Positions 8,970 through 19,848 are shown, counted from the first letter of the stretch. The stretch is 64,000 nucleotides of DNA from Site-B1 sp963827785 (GCA_963827785.1 CAWHCT010000041.1:33238-97237), one strand, 5' to 3'. Notes: generated from the sequence alone by a model not told the origin. Made by a program: numbers and translations.

Positions 8970-10820
8970 ATGGGAATGTTAAAGGTCACAAGGTTAACTC
9001 AACCCAAAGAGAAGGCAGGATACGTGCATCAATTGATCAAGGATATTAAGGCTTTAGAGCTAATGACAAAAAGGGGGCTTATTGAAAAAGCGCCAATTAG
9101 AATTGGAGCCGAACAGGAGTTTTGCATTGTGGATGATCATTTTATGCCAAATGGAATAGCTTTAGAGGTTTTAAAGGAAATAAATGACGACCATTTTACA
9201 ACTGAAATTGGAAATTACAACTTAGAGATAAATTTAGATCCGGTAGAACTCAAAGGAAACTGTTTTTCAACTCTACATAAAACACTCAACGAATTACTAA
9301 ACAAGGCAAAAAAAGTTACTAAAACAAAAAACTCTAAAATAGTATTATCGGGAATTTTACCCACACTAACTTTACATCATATGTCTATTGACAATATGAC
9401 CCCTATACAGAGGTATTATGTGTTAAATGAAGCGATGGTAGAGTCCCGAAAACAAGAGTTTGATATCAAAATAAAAGGCGTTGACGAATTGAATTTTCTG
9501 CATGACTCGGTGATGCTGGAAGGCTGTAATACAAGTTTTCAAATGCACCTTCAAATAAATCCAGATGAGTTTATTGAAAAATACAACTGGGCTCAGGCAA
9601 TCTCAGGACCAATTCTGGCGGCATGTACCAATTCACCACTTTTATTTGGAAAGGAATTGTGGAGCGAAACAAGAATCTCTCTGTTCACACAAAGTGTAGA
9701 TACGCGGGCCAATTCATTTTTGTTAAATGAAAGACAGGCAAGAGTTAGCTTTGGAAGCAAATGGGAAGAAGGTTCAGTTTCAGATATCTTTAAAAAAAAC
9801 GTTTCAAGGTTTCGAAGCCTGGTCACTTCAGAATATATTAGAGATAGTGTGGAAATGCTAGAAAATGGAGAAATTCCGAAATTAATGGCATTGAGTTTAC
9901 ACAATGGAACAGTTTACAGATGGAACAGAGTGTGCTATGGTGTTGGAAATGGAAAGCCACACTTGAGGATTGAAAACAGATATATACCTTCGGGACCATC
10001 GGTAATTGACGAAATAGCCAATATGGTGTTTTGGGTAGGAGTAATGGTTGGAAAAACAAAAAAATATAAGAACATCGAGAAGATGATGGATTTCAGAGAT
10101 GTTAAATCAAATTTCTTTAATGCGGCTCGATATGGAATGACAACGCAGTTTTATTGGGATGGTGAGCTCATATCCAGCCATAAATTAATATTGAATGAGT
10201 TATTGCCTATGGCTTTTGGAGGCCTGTTAAAGGCAGGGGTTTCTGAAGAAGACGCACAGTATTATCTGGGCATAATTGAAAACAGGGTAAAATCTAACAA
10301 CGGTTCTCAGTGGATGATCAAAAGTTATAGAAATCTTTTAAAATCCAATAAGCCTTTTGAAGCATCGCAAATATTAACGGCGAATATGCATAAAAAACAG
10401 GAAAAGGACGAACCTGTTTCTAACTGGAGTACTACTCGTCACAATATTCAGATCTTAGCTGATGAACAAAAGACGGTAAGGCATAAGATGAGCAAAGACA
10501 CTTTTACCGTTGACGTTCACGATAGCCTTGAACTGGTTTTAAATATTATGCAATGGAGGAACATTCATCATGTTCCGGTTATAAATAAAAACACAAAACT
10601 AATAGGCTTGCTTACCTGGAGAGACATCAAAGACTTTTTAAACGACAAAGAAATGATAACAACATCAGTGAATAGCATGATGATTAAGGATGTCATTACA
10701 ATTTCTCAGGATAAAAGTTTAAACGAGGCTAAAGAAATAATGAAATTAAACAACATTCACGGAATCCCGGTTGTTAAAAAAGGCAGACTGATTGGGATAA
10801 TTACCTCAAATGACCTATAA
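8970..10820 (+). CDS. GCS2-family carboxylate-amine ligase fused to a CBS domain pair
   Basis: 616 residues. The N-terminal part (about 30-430) belongs to the glutamate-cysteine ligase type 2 fold: RIGAEQEFCIVDD carries the metal/ATP glutamates, EIGNYNLEINLDPVEL the substrate strand, and later GCNTSFQMHLQIN, SLHNGTVYRWNR and RIENRYIPSGPS. The C-terminal part holds two CBS motifs (about 500-553 and 568-616; HHVPVINKNTKLIGLLTWRD and HGIPVVKKGRLIGIITSNDL), expected to bind adenine nucleotides and tune activity. The real substrate is unknown; a simple glutathione role is doubtful because this architecture differs from classical GshA. The gene overlaps the aspartoacylase-like gene by 11 bases. The ATG at 8970 is used; a second ATG at 8976 is possible. 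Confidence 0.85.
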   Translation: MGMLKVTRLTQPKEKAGYVHQLIKDIKALELMTKRGLIEKAPIRIGAEQEFCIVDDHFMPNGIALEVLKEINDDHFTTEIGNYNLEINLDPVELKGNCFSTLHKTLNELLNKAKKVTKTKNSKIVLSGILPTLTLHHMSIDNMTPIQRYYVLNEAMVESRKQEFDIKIKGVDELNFLHDSVMLEGCNTSFQMHLQINPDEFIEKYNWAQAISGPILAACTNSPLLFGKELWSETRISLFTQSVDTRANSFLLNERQARVSFGSKWEEGSVSDIFKKNVSRFRSLVTSEYIRDSVEMLENGEIPKLMALSLHNGTVYRWNRVCYGVGNGKPHLRIENRYIPSGPSVIDEIANMVFWVGVMVGKTKKYKNIEKMMDFRDVKSNFFNAARYGMTTQFYWDGELISSHKLILNELLPMAFGGLLKAGVSEEDAQYYLGIIENRVKSNNGSQWMIKSYRNLLKSNKPFEASQILTANMHKKQEKDEPVSNWSTTRHNIQILADEQKTVRHKMSKDTFTVDVHDSLELVLNIMQWRNIHHVPVINKNTKLIGLLTWRDIKDFLNDKEMITTSVNSMMIKDVITISQDKSLNEAKEIMKLNNIHGIPVVKKGRLIGIITSNDL

Positions 10821-12027
10821 TTATATGACACAGGTTAGAAGTAAAGCATTAGAAAGACCAACAAAAGTAGATAGAATTATTAACAAGCTAGAAGGAGGGA
10901 AGAAGGGCATTACTGTTGTTGTATTTGCCGGCATCCACGGAAATGAAAGCTCAGGGATTTTTGCCTTACAGGAAGTTTTTAAAAATATAGAGAACTGTGA
11001 AATAAATGGCAGTATTTATGGAATTTCAGGAAATCTGAAAGCCCTTGAACTAAATAAAAGATTTATAGATGAAGACTTAAACCGAATATGGACATTTGAA
11101 AAACTGGAGAGACTTGTTAAAAAAAAAGAATTAAATACAGAAGAACAAGAACAATCTGAACTTTTTGATGTTTTAAATGAAATATTATCACTTAATCCAG
11201 GCCCTTTTTATTTTATAGATCTGCACACCACATCGAGCAAAACATTGCCTTTTATTACAATTAATGATGCCTTGATAAACAGGCGATTTTCAAAGCAATT
11301 TCCTGTTCCAATTGTGTTAGGGATTGAAGAGTATCTAAATGGACCGTTATTAACCTACATAAACCAGTTAGGCTATGTTTCTTTAGGATTTGAATCTGGT
11401 CAGCACGATGATCCTGATTCCATTTCAAACCATATTTCATTTGTTTATTTGGCCCTGGTTTACACCAAAGCCCTTAAAGAAGCCGACATAGCAGATTTTA
11501 AAGAACACTATGATAAAATTCAATTAGCCTCCAATAACCAATCAGATATATATGAAGTCGTTCATTTACATAAGATAATGCCAAATGACATATTTAAAAT
11601 GAAGAACGGATTTAAAAGCTTTCAGCCAATAGATAAGGGCACGTTGCTAGCTACAAGTAACGGCAAGGAAATAATATCTAACAAAAGAGGATTACTGTTT
11701 ATGCCATTATATCAGGAAATTGGAGACGATGGGTATTTTATTATTAGAAGAGTAAAACCATTTTTTCTGCGGCTTTCAGCAGTTTTAAGAAATATTAAGG
11801 CGGACAACCTGCTGGTTTTGTTCCCGGGAATAAACTGGGAAGACAAAAGAAAGCATGTGATTAAGGTTAATCTTAAAATTGCAATGTTTTTTGCTAAACA
11901 AATGTTTCATTTACTTGGATACAGAAGCAAACAAATTGATGATACGCATCTCAAACTTTATAACAGGGCAAGAAATGCAAAAACTGATATGTACGAGAGA
12001 GAGTCTTGGTTTAAGACCCCTTATTAG
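10810..12027 (+). CDS. Succinylglutamate desuccinylase/aspartoacylase family zinc hydrolase
   Basis: 405 residues of the M14-like AstE/AspA fold, which hydrolyses N-acyl amino acids. The zinc ligands are visible: GIHGNESSG near residues 41-49 (His43, Glu46) and FIDLHTTSS near residue 137; GFESGQHDD carries the probable catalytic glutamate. The C-terminal part (about 250-405) is an added domain. The start at 10810 overlaps the ligase gene by 11 bases; ATG at 10825 would remove the overlap. The pairing of a ligase with a hydrolase suggests they act on the same amide-linked product, one making it and one cutting it. This is inference from gene order; the substrate is unknown. Confidence 0.85.
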   Translation: MTYNYMTQVRSKALERPTKVDRIINKLEGGKKGITVVVFAGIHGNESSGIFALQEVFKNIENCEINGSIYGISGNLKALELNKRFIDEDLNRIWTFEKLERLVKKKELNTEEQEQSELFDVLNEILSLNPGPFYFIDLHTTSSKTLPFITINDALINRRFSKQFPVPIVLGIEEYLNGPLLTYINQLGYVSLGFESGQHDDPDSISNHISFVYLALVYTKALKEADIADFKEHYDKIQLASNNQSDIYEVVHLHKIMPNDIFKMKNGFKSFQPIDKGTLLATSNGKEIISNKRGLLFMPLYQEIGDDGYFIIRRVKPFFLRLSAVLRNIKADNLLVLFPGINWEDKRKHVIKVNLKIAMFFAKQMFHLLGYRSKQIDDTHLKLYNRARNAKTDMYERESWFKTPY

Positions 12028-12049
12028 AAGTAAGGCCTACAATTGCAAT

Positions 12050-13894
12050 TCAATATGTATTATTTTCCTTGTTGACATCTGCCATTAAATTTTTAGGATC
12101 AATAGTAACAATTAAAATTTTTGATTTGGGTTTATTTATTTCAAAACTGTAGGTGGGGTAAGCCCAGGCCCAATCTTTTAAAGTTGTCCTTGGAGATTCA
12201 GCAGGTTTTTCCCCACGCATCATTTGTAATGGAATATAGAACAATTCTTTAGTCCCATCAGTAAAGGTAATTTCCAGGTCAATTGGCATTGGCATTAATC
12301 CAATTCGCTCTAATTCGACAGTAGTTTTCCCATCTTTGTCCTGAATATTTTTAATTCCATAATCAATTGTATTGGTGGTTTGAGTCCAGTCTGTTAAATA
12401 CCAGTCCAGTTCTAAATCAGATACTTTTTCAGCTGTTCTAATGATATCAATTGGCCTTGGGTGCTTAAAGGCAAAATCTGTATAGTATTTTTTAATGGTT
12501 TTTTTAAGATTTTCTTCTCCCATGATATAGCCTAACTGAGCCAAAAAGACTTCGCCTTTACTATACGCGGAAATACCAAACACCCGATTATATTTGTACC
12601 TGTCAGAATGCGTGCTTTGTGGCTGTTCATTTCCTGACTGTGCTAGGTAAATGTAACTATTGTATGAACCTATCGATGTGTTTTCCTTATTTTGATTCAT
12701 AACCTCATTCATAGCCAAACCGCTAATGTAGCTGGTAAATCCTTCATCCATCCATTCGTGTTTTGATTCGTTGGATGCTAAAATAAACTGAAACCAGGAA
12801 TGTGCTAATTCGTGAGCGGTTACTCCTATTAAACTGCCCAACCTACGGTTTCCTGTAATAAAAGTGCACATACCATATTCCATTCCTCCGTCTCCTGCCT
12901 GAATAACTGAATATTGATCATAAGGATATTTGCCAATATTTTCACTATAATATTGCATCAACTCAACTGTTTTGGGCTGAAGTTTCTTCCAGCCTTCATT
13001 GAATTCAGGATTATTTTTATATAAAAAATGTAACATTGGACCATTAGGGACCTGCAATTTATCATGAATATAATCCGGGTCTGCAGCCCAGGTAAAGTCA
13101 TGAACATTAGGCGCTTTAAAATGCCAAGTAAGCTTTTCTCCTTTGGGCCGCTCTATTTCTCCGGTTTCATAACCATGACCAATTTCATTCGGGTTTTGTA
13201 AATACCCGGTACCACCTAAAACGTAATCTTTATCAATGGTGATCTTAACATCAAAATCACCCCAAACCCCATAGAATTCTCTGCCAATATATGGGTCTGC
13301 ATGCCAACCTTCAAAATCATATTCCGCCATCTTTGGATACCATTGAGCCATAGATAATGCCACATTCTCACGGTTGTTTCTACCTGCACGACGGATTTGT
13401 AAAGGGACTTGAGCGTCAAAATCCATATCAAATTTTACTTTTTCCCCTGGCTGAATTGGTTTATCCAGATCTACCTCGAGTATGGTTCCAACGGTTTCAT
13501 AATTTAGTAACTTACCATTTTGTTTAAGTGAAGAAACATTTATATAGCCAATTTCATCTGCTTTAAGTTTGCTAATCCTGTCTCTGACTCTTGGATCCGG
13601 ATCGGAAATGGTCAAAGAACGAACATCCATTTCACTTCCAGGCTGAAAAGCATTAAAAAACAAATGATAATAAACCCTTTTTAAAACATCTGGGGAATTG
13701 TTGGTATAAACTAAGGTCTGCTTTCCTTCATATCTATAATTATTTACACTCATGTCAACCTCCATTGTATAGTCAACATGTTGCTGCCAATAATTTGAAT
13801 TGGACGGTAAAGCTTGAGAGATTGTATGTTCTGAACTCTTACATGAGGCAAGAACCAAAGGGATCAAAAAGAGCAAATAACTGTATTTCTTCAT
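12050..13894 (-). CDS. M1-family metallopeptidase lipoprotein
   Basis: Zinc aminopeptidase-type enzyme predicted to be tethered to the outer membrane. From the ATG at 13894 the signal MKKYSYLLFLIPLVLASCKSS ends in a lipobox cysteine; the longer frame from 13924 adds ten residues unlikely to be translated. The zinc site HELAHSW with the third ligand in HEWMDEGFTSY lies near residues 360-385. GDGGMEYGMCTF takes the place of the GxMEN exopeptidase motif (Glu kept, Asn replaced by Tyr). Length of 614 residues fits the gluzincin proteins common in this phylum. The ordered C-terminal beta domain (from about 530) is present. Substrate range is unknown. Confidence 0.9.
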   Translation of the reverse strand: MKKYSYLLFLIPLVLASCKSSEHTISQALPSNSNYWQQHVDYTMEVDMSVNNYRYEGKQTLVYTNNSPDVLKRVYYHLFFNAFQPGSEMDVRSLTISDPDPRVRDRISKLKADEIGYINVSSLKQNGKLLNYETVGTILEVDLDKPIQPGEKVKFDMDFDAQVPLQIRRAGRNNRENVALSMAQWYPKMAEYDFEGWHADPYIGREFYGVWGDFDVKITIDKDYVLGGTGYLQNPNEIGHGYETGEIERPKGEKLTWHFKAPNVHDFTWAADPDYIHDKLQVPNGPMLHFLYKNNPEFNEGWKKLQPKTVELMQYYSENIGKYPYDQYSVIQAGDGGMEYGMCTFITGNRRLGSLIGVTAHELAHSWFQFILASNESKHEWMDEGFTSYISGLAMNEVMNQNKENTSIGSYNSYIYLAQSGNEQPQSTHSDRYKYNRVFGISAYSKGEVFLAQLGYIMGEENLKKTIKKYYTDFAFKHPRPIDIIRTAEKVSDLELDWYLTDWTQTTNTIDYGIKNIQDKDGKTTVELERIGLMPMPIDLEITFTDGTKELFYIPLQMMRGEKPAESPRTTLKDWAWAYPTYSFEINKPKSKILIVTIDPKNLMADVNKENNTY

Positions 13895-13965
13895 GTATTT
13901 ATTACAACTACAAACCCTCATCAAATAAGATTTTTTAAATTTTGAGGCTTTATTAAGTTTCTATT

Positions 13966-15559
13966 TTATCTGGACATTTGAGCCGCCATTACCAAAGCAT
14001 TATAGGCATTTGCAATTCTGCCTGATCTGCAAAGCTCTGAAAAAGCTCTGACATCTTCAGGTTTACCCGCAACGACTACCTTGGCTTTAATCGGGAGACC
14101 GGAATCCAGTATTATTTGCTTGACTTGAGCAGCAGACAATTTTGGAAAATAAGAACGAATTAGTGCTGCAATTCCAGCAACGGCAGGCGCAGCCATTGAT
14201 GTTCCCCCTTTAGTATCATATTCATTTTCAGGAGTAGTTGAATATACCGCAGCTCCCGGAGCGAATACATCTACATTGTTTTTTCCATAATTTGAAAATC
14301 CCGCAACCATATCAGAACCATATTTTGGTGACAAAGCACCAACTGTGATATATGAATCAGAAACCTCAGGGCCGTTATTTACGTTGTCTTCAGGGTAATT
14401 AGGCTCCTTGTCTATATTTTTACTGTCATTTCCCGCGGCGTGAACAAATACCACATCTTTTTTTCCGGCATAAGCAATGGCTTCTCTTACCCAATCGCTG
14501 TGAGGCGAAAAATCTTTTCCAAAGCTCCCATTAATTACTTTAGCACCATTATCTACAGCATATCGAATAGCCAATGCCACATCTTTGTCATATTCATCGC
14601 CATTAGGAACAACGCGTAAGGTCATGATCTTAACATAGTCAGCAACCCCATTAACTCCTTTTCCATTATTACGTTCTGCTGCTATTATTCCAGCAACATG
14701 AGTTCCATGGCTTTCAGATTTTTTTACAGGCAATATATTTCCATTTCCATAGCCAACATCTGTTAGGTCATTTATATTGTCATTGGTTTTTCTCCCTTTG
14801 AAATCTTTTGACAGATGGTAATTTAATATTTCAGCATATACATCAGCTTCCTCTTTAATGATTTCATAGGTTAGACCTTGTTGGTACAAGAACATTTGAA
14901 TATTCTTCGCCTGGAGCAATGCCTGATCCACTGTTTGTATTTTAGCAACATCTTCTTTGGTATAATTTTCTTTGTTTAAATGTTTTCGCAACAATTCCTG
15001 AGCAGGAACAATTTGCTGTAATAAACTTTCAATATTTTGTTTTATCTGAAGTGTTTGAGCATACTCCTTTTCATAATCCTCTTTAGCCCTCAAATAGTCA
15101 GGATTTCCAGTGTCATTTAATGCTAATATTCTGGTCATTTCCAATTGTTCATCATAGGCATCACCTAAAAAATTCCAGCCATGAATGTCATCAATGTAAC
15201 CGTTTTTGTCATCATCTTTTCCATTTACCGGGAACTTCTTTTGGGTTCGTCCAAACAACACCATCAAGGTCTTCATGGTTGATATCTATGCCTGAATCAA
15301 TTACACCAACAATAACTGTTTTACCCTTTTTACCGGATAATATTTCAGCATATGCGCGATCCACACTCATACCGGGAATAGTATCCTTTACCAGATCTAA
15401 ATGACCCCAGTTTTGTTTCTCTTTTTCGGTTAATTCTTTTTCTTTTAATGGGGTTGTATCTATGTTTTCAATAGGTGTGCTTATTATTGGTGCTGCACCA
15501 CAATGGGTTAATAAAACAGCTATTACTGCTGCTAGAAATAGGGATTTTAATAATTTCAT
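13966..15559 (-). pseudogene. Subtilisin-like S8 peptidase lipoprotein, frameshifted
   Basis: Secreted serine protease, as read broken into two frames. The first (15559-15212) has a lipoprotein signal (LLTHCGAAP) and the catalytic Asp in VIVGVIDSGIDINHEDLDG. It runs off after EVPG. The other frame resumes with NGKDDDKNGYIDDIHGWNF and carries the catalytic His (SHGTHVAGI) and Ser (GGTSMAAPAVAG) to a stop at 13966. Dropping one base from the T run at 15224-15226 joins EVPG to NGKDD, the normal sequence of the family, giving about 530 residues. A roughly 110-residue insertion sits between the Asp and His regions (about residues 120-225). All three catalytic residues are intact, which argues for a base-call error. 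It lies 5 bases from the MBL gene. Confidence 0.82.
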
Positions 15560-15564
15560 TTCAT

Positions 15565-16433
15565 TTATTTTAAGTTAAAAATCTCTTTTGTTGAATATGT
15601 GTCTTTTAAACGAACTCCTTTTTCTGTATGTTGAACAGTAATTATTTCGTTGTGAGCGTCGTGCTCCAGAAATAAATAATAATTATTATCTGCAGCAAGA
15701 TTTAGGAAAACCTCTTTTTCATCCAAGGTTAATAATGGTCTTGTGTCATAACCCATGACGAATGGTAGTGGAATGTGACCAACGGTAGGCAATAGGTCTG
15801 CCATAAAAGCAATGGTTTTACCTTTATAATTAATTAGCGGGATCATCTGTTTATCTGTATGGCCATCTGCAAAAAAGATGCCGAAATTAAGTTCAGATTT
15901 TTCTAAGAATATTACTCTTTGGAATTGAAGTGAACTTCAATTTACCGGATTCTTCCATAGGAAGTATATTTTCAGATAAGAACGAAGCTTTTTCTCTTTT
16001 ATTGGGTTGAGTTGCCCATTTCCAATGATCTTTATTACTCCAATACAGGGCATTTTTAAATGCGGGCTCCAGAATTAGTTCTTTCCTTGTTCCATTGAAT
16101 ACTTCCGCCACAATGATCAAAATGAAGATGGGTCATGAACACATCTGTAATATCATCTCTATGAAAGCCAAAGTGGTTTAAAGATCTATCAATTGAGTCA
16201 TCACCCCAGAGATAATAGTAACCAAAAAATTTATCACTTTGTTTATTGCCCATTCCAGTATCGATCAAAATTAATCGATTTCCATCTTCAATCAACAGGC
16301 AACGCGTGGCAATATCGATCATATTATTATTATCTGCCGGGTTTGTTTTATTCCAGATGGACTTTGGAACAACGCCAAACATTGCGCCACCATCAAGTTT
16401 GAAATTTCCGGTGTTTATAGGGTATAAATTCAT
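15565..16433 (-). pseudogene. MBL-fold metallo-hydrolase, two frameshifts
   Basis: Metallo-beta-lactamase-fold hydrolase of about 289 residues when repaired. The N-terminal piece (16433-16056) has the metal motif THLHFDHCGG and ILIDTGMGNKQ. The middle piece reads PAFKNALYWSNKDHWKWA and SENILPMEESGKLKF. The last piece reads SELNFGIFFADGHTDKQMIP, FMADLLPTVGHIP and LFLEHDAHNEI, supplying the remaining metal ligands. The first join needs one base removed at about 16073 (giving KERTNLEPAFKN), the second one base removed from the run of five T at 15898-15902. Both are insertions. The repaired protein looks like a lactonase-type or arylsulfatase-like quencher family, but substrate cannot be read from sequence. 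Adjacent to the subtilase gene in the same direction. Confidence 0.8.
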
Positions 16434-16487
16434 AAGTTGCGCAAATTAGTAAAATAGAAATAATTGATTGCAATGGTTTAGAATTTA

Positions 16488-18695
16488 TTAAGAGATATTA
16501 TTGTTTAATATCATTTGCAATCGCCTTCCAAAATCCAAAAGACCCTTTATTTCTCTTATGCTTGCTAATCGTTCTTTGTCGAAAATCAGAAGACTGTTTC
16601 CATTAGATTCAATATGAAAATATGGATTGCTTTCAAAAAAATGAACCAATTCGTCATTAAAGAATGTTTTTACAGCATTTTCATCATCACCCAACAAGTA
16701 GAAACGTTTAGAAAAATCTTTATGATTTTCAATGTGTATATCCTTAAAGCCTGCAAATCCATACATTTTATGTAAAAACCCCTCTTTATCAAGGGTGAAT
16801 ATTGGCGCTTTTGGGATTTTAATGTTCAACATGGTTGTTCGGACAACTTCTTTGGCAATAAATTCCCCTTCAGTAAACTCCATGTCGAATAATCTTAAGG
16901 TGTTGTTTTCATTGTGAATTTCATTATAAATATGATTTATTTGCCTTGTTTTAAAAAACAGAAAATCATTTAAGAACTTTGTGTCTTTGTTTTTTTCAGA
17001 ATCATAATTCAATCTAAAGTCAGAAGAAATATCTTTTATGGTGTTTTGACGTTTTGTTAGGTTTTTCCCAAATAAATCAGGCACAGGAAGCAACTTTCTC
17101 AATGCAAAAGGATGTTCAGAATAAGTATCATGCATATCTAATCCAATCACTTCAAAATGGCCTCCTCTTTTCGCGAATAATTCCTGATAATTATTCAGGT
17201 TTTCCATAACTGTGTGATCTACAAAATCACACATTGAAAAGTCAATTATGACATCTTTGTCTTCTGGAATTGAATCTAACTTATATTTTAATCTAAAAAA
17301 ATTGAGAAAACTTGAAAAGTGCTTTACGCTAACGTAATAATTGTCTTTTTGGTTTTCCTCTTCCTTAAACATTAACACATTTGGCTTTAATATATTTCTT
17401 AAAAAAAGAGAAGCGCCTCCGTTTACAAAAACGTGAATGATAAAAGTAACTAAAACACCTGATGCAATGCCCGAAATAATACCAATTTTCAGGGTAATAA
17501 ACAGCGTAATAAAGAATATGATTAATTGCTCTCTTCCTATTGAAAATATATTTTGAACTAATTTGGGAGATGCAAGTTTATAGCCGGTATACACCAGAAT
17601 AGACATAAGTGCAGGAAGCGGAATCCTTTCCAATTGAGAACTGAATAGAATTATGAAAACGACTAAAAACAAGGCATGTGAGAAGTTTGCAGACTTGTTA
17701 CTTCCACCATTGTTTAAATTAACCGAACTCCGTGCAATAACTGTAACTACATTCAAACCGCCTAAGAATCCACTTCCAACAGTTGCCAACCCCAGGGCTT
17801 TAATGTCTTTGTTAACGTTAGATCGTCTTTTTTGTGGATCTAATTTATCAATGGCTTTGATACTTAATAAGGATTCAATACTTGAAATAAGAGTTAATGC
17901 AAACACGCTTGACCAAAATGACAAACCAGTAATTTTTTCAAAATTTGGTGTAGGGATTTGTGTAATTATATTTTGAAAAGAGGGTATTCCTGATAACATA
18001 TAATCGGGATTAATTGGATTCGGTTTATTTAAGACAAGTTCGAAGTAATAGCTGAAACCAATAGAAAAAATCACAATCCACATAGGTGCAGGAATAAACT
18101 GGAAAACCTTATTTCTTAGTTTTGAATAGAAAACCATCATTGCCAGACTTGCAATACCGGAAAAAGCTGCAAAAAACAAACTTGAATCGTTATAACTAAA
18201 AATTTTAAACATAGATGCAGGGATTTCAAGCAAATAACCAAAACTATTATCTTCTACAATTCTGTTACCCAACATAATATGGAATTGTTTCCCCAGAATT
18301 ATTAATCCAATGGCCGCAAGCATTCCTTGTATTGCCGATGACGGAAAAAAATCGGCTAATTTCCCCATTCTTAAAAACCCTAAAATCAATAATAAAATTC
18401 CAGAACAAATAATGGCTGCGTATGTATTATTGAGCCCCAGAGTAGTTATGGCAATTAACAAAACACCAACCAAGCCATTGCCAGGACCCGTTATAGTTAC
18501 ATAGCTACCACCCAAAATGGACACAACAATACCACCTACAACTGCAGCAATAATTCCAGAAATTGGAGGCGCATCACTAGCCATAGCTAATCCCAATCCT
18601 AGCGGTAGAGCAATTAAACTTACTACAAATCCAGAAAAAATATTCCCAGGTAAAGCCTTGAAAAACTCTTTTATGTTATCTTTTTTAGGGCTCAT
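16488..18695 (-). CDS. SulP-family inorganic anion transporter with STAS domain
   Basis: 735-residue inner-membrane transporter for sulfate, bicarbonate or a related anion. The SulP signature opens the protein (GFVVSLIALPLGLGLAMASD, near residues 22-41), followed by GSYVTITGPGNGLVG and about 12 membrane segments to residue 430. A STAS domain follows (about 455-540, DVIIDFSMCDFVDHTVMENL). After it comes an unusual C-terminal region of about 190 residues (545-735) with no recognised domain, including LFDMEFTEGEFIAKEVVRTT. The ATG overlaps the stop of the universal stress protein gene by 4 bases. A bicarbonate role is possible but not provable from sequence. Confidence 0.9.
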   Translation of the reverse strand: MSPKKDNIKEFFKALPGNIFSGFVVSLIALPLGLGLAMASDAPPISGIIAAVVGGIVVSILGGSYVTITGPGNGLVGVLLIAITTLGLNNTYAAIICSGILLLILGFLRMGKLADFFPSSAIQGMLAAIGLIILGKQFHIMLGNRIVEDNSFGYLLEIPASMFKIFSYNDSSLFFAAFSGIASLAMMVFYSKLRNKVFQFIPAPMWIVIFSIGFSYYFELVLNKPNPINPDYMLSGIPSFQNIITQIPTPNFEKITGLSFWSSVFALTLISSIESLLSIKAIDKLDPQKRRSNVNKDIKALGLATVGSGFLGGLNVVTVIARSSVNLNNGGSNKSANFSHALFLVVFIILFSSQLERIPLPALMSILVYTGYKLASPKLVQNIFSIGREQLIIFFITLFITLKIGIISGIASGVLVTFIIHVFVNGGASLFLRNILKPNVLMFKEEENQKDNYYVSVKHFSSFLNFFRLKYKLDSIPEDKDVIIDFSMCDFVDHTVMENLNNYQELFAKRGGHFEVIGLDMHDTYSEHPFALRKLLPVPDLFGKNLTKRQNTIKDISSDFRLNYDSEKNKDTKFLNDFLFFKTRQINHIYNEIHNENNTLRLFDMEFTEGEFIAKEVVRTTMLNIKIPKAPIFTLDKEGFLHKMYGFAGFKDIHIENHKDFSKRFYLLGDDENAVKTFFNDELVHFFESNPYFHIESNGNSLLIFDKERLASIREIKGLLDFGRRLQMILNNNIS

Positions 18696-19624
18696 TGAAT
18701 AATCAAAACATCGGTTGGTAATTCGGTTAATATATGTTCAATATCATGAGTGAATAATCGATCCCAAAAGCTCATTTTGCTTGGAGCGTTCATTACTAAA
18801 AGATCTGCTCGAACCATTTGAGCATAATGGCCTATGGAATATCCTCTTTTACCAAAAATAGGTTGAGTTTTAATATTGATATCTTGCTTAAAATTGTCTG
18901 GCACACTCTGAATTAGTTCTTTTACCCTGGAGTTTTCACGTAATCTTAAGCGTTCTTTTACTATGGTTGACCTTCTTAAGGATTTATCATCGTCAACATT
19001 AACCGCAACTTCTTGATGACTTATCTCTTCTACAATGGTTATTTTATTAGCACCTAATTTATTTGCTACAAAAAAAGCAGCGTTAATTGTTTCCCTCGTT
19101 TTAGGATCTTTTAATCCATTCACAACAACATGCTCACAAGGCACTCTTTCAACAGATGGTTTTATCAACAGAAGCACAGAACAACTTGTTTGTCTGGTAA
19201 TTTTTCTGGCTATGGACCCAACATAGTAATTTAGAATATTTTCTCTTTGTAAGGCACCTAAAATAAGAAGGTCAACGTTTTGCTCTTTTGTAATTGACAA
19301 GATAACATCAACAGGATCCCCAATTTTAAAAACAATTTGATATGATAAACCACTCTTTATAAAAGGCTCCAAAATCTCTTTTATTTTCTTAATTTTTTCT
19401 GAAGATTCTTCTCCAACATGTATCAAAATAAGCTTAGACCCAAAGAATAAAGAAAGTCTGGAAGCCTCGTATATGTTTGGTTTTAAATTAGGTGAAAAAG
19501 CCGCGCCAATAGCAATCGTGTTAAATGGTTTTTCCTTCAAGGATTCAATCTTTGGTTTGACTTGAAAGATAGCATTTTTTGAGAGAAACTGGCAATACAC
19601 AGAACAAAAGAAGTAAATGACCAA
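18692..19624 (-). CDS. Universal stress protein, two UspA domains
   Basis: Cytoplasmic tandem UspA protein. The first domain (about residues 35-155) contains the nucleotide-binding pattern LILGALQREN...YVGSIARKITR and ends SCSVLLLIKP. The second (about 165-310) ends LLVMNAPSKMSFWDRLFTHD and TDVLIIQ. The assigned start is a TTG at 19624 and its first 28 residues look non-native (cysteine and aromatic rich). A TTG at 19540, giving LKEKPFNTIAIGAAFS, is a plausible alternative; no ATG is available. Coupled (ATGA) to the SulP gene, so it probably senses or adjusts the same transport function. Divergent from the antiporter gene. Confidence 0.85.
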   Translation of the reverse strand: MVIYFFCSVYCQFLSKNAIFQVKPKIESLKEKPFNTIAIGAAFSPNLKPNIYEASRLSLFFGSKLILIHVGEESSEKIKKIKEILEPFIKSGLSYQIVFKIGDPVDVILSITKEQNVDLLILGALQRENILNYYVGSIARKITRQTSCSVLLLIKPSVERVPCEHVVVNGLKDPKTRETINAAFFVANKLGANKITIVEEISHQEVAVNVDDDKSLRRSTIVKERLRLRENSRVKELIQSVPDNFKQDINIKTQPIFGKRGYSIGHYAQMVRADLLVMNAPSKMSFWDRLFTHDIEHILTELPTDVLIIQ

Positions 19625-19848
19625 AGGCTCCTTTTGTTTTGTGAATTCAGAACAGTGTATTCTATCAATGGTTTATTATATAAAATTTTAATTGAGAGAT
19701 AAGTTGATCAGATTTAGAAAATTTAAATATTGATTTGAACTCCTTAGATAATAAGAAAATACAATCTTACGAACATTAGTTAAAATGTTGGGTTTTGTTC
19801 TTTGGTATTATGGATTAAAAATTAGTAATTTAACATCAAATTTACTCA

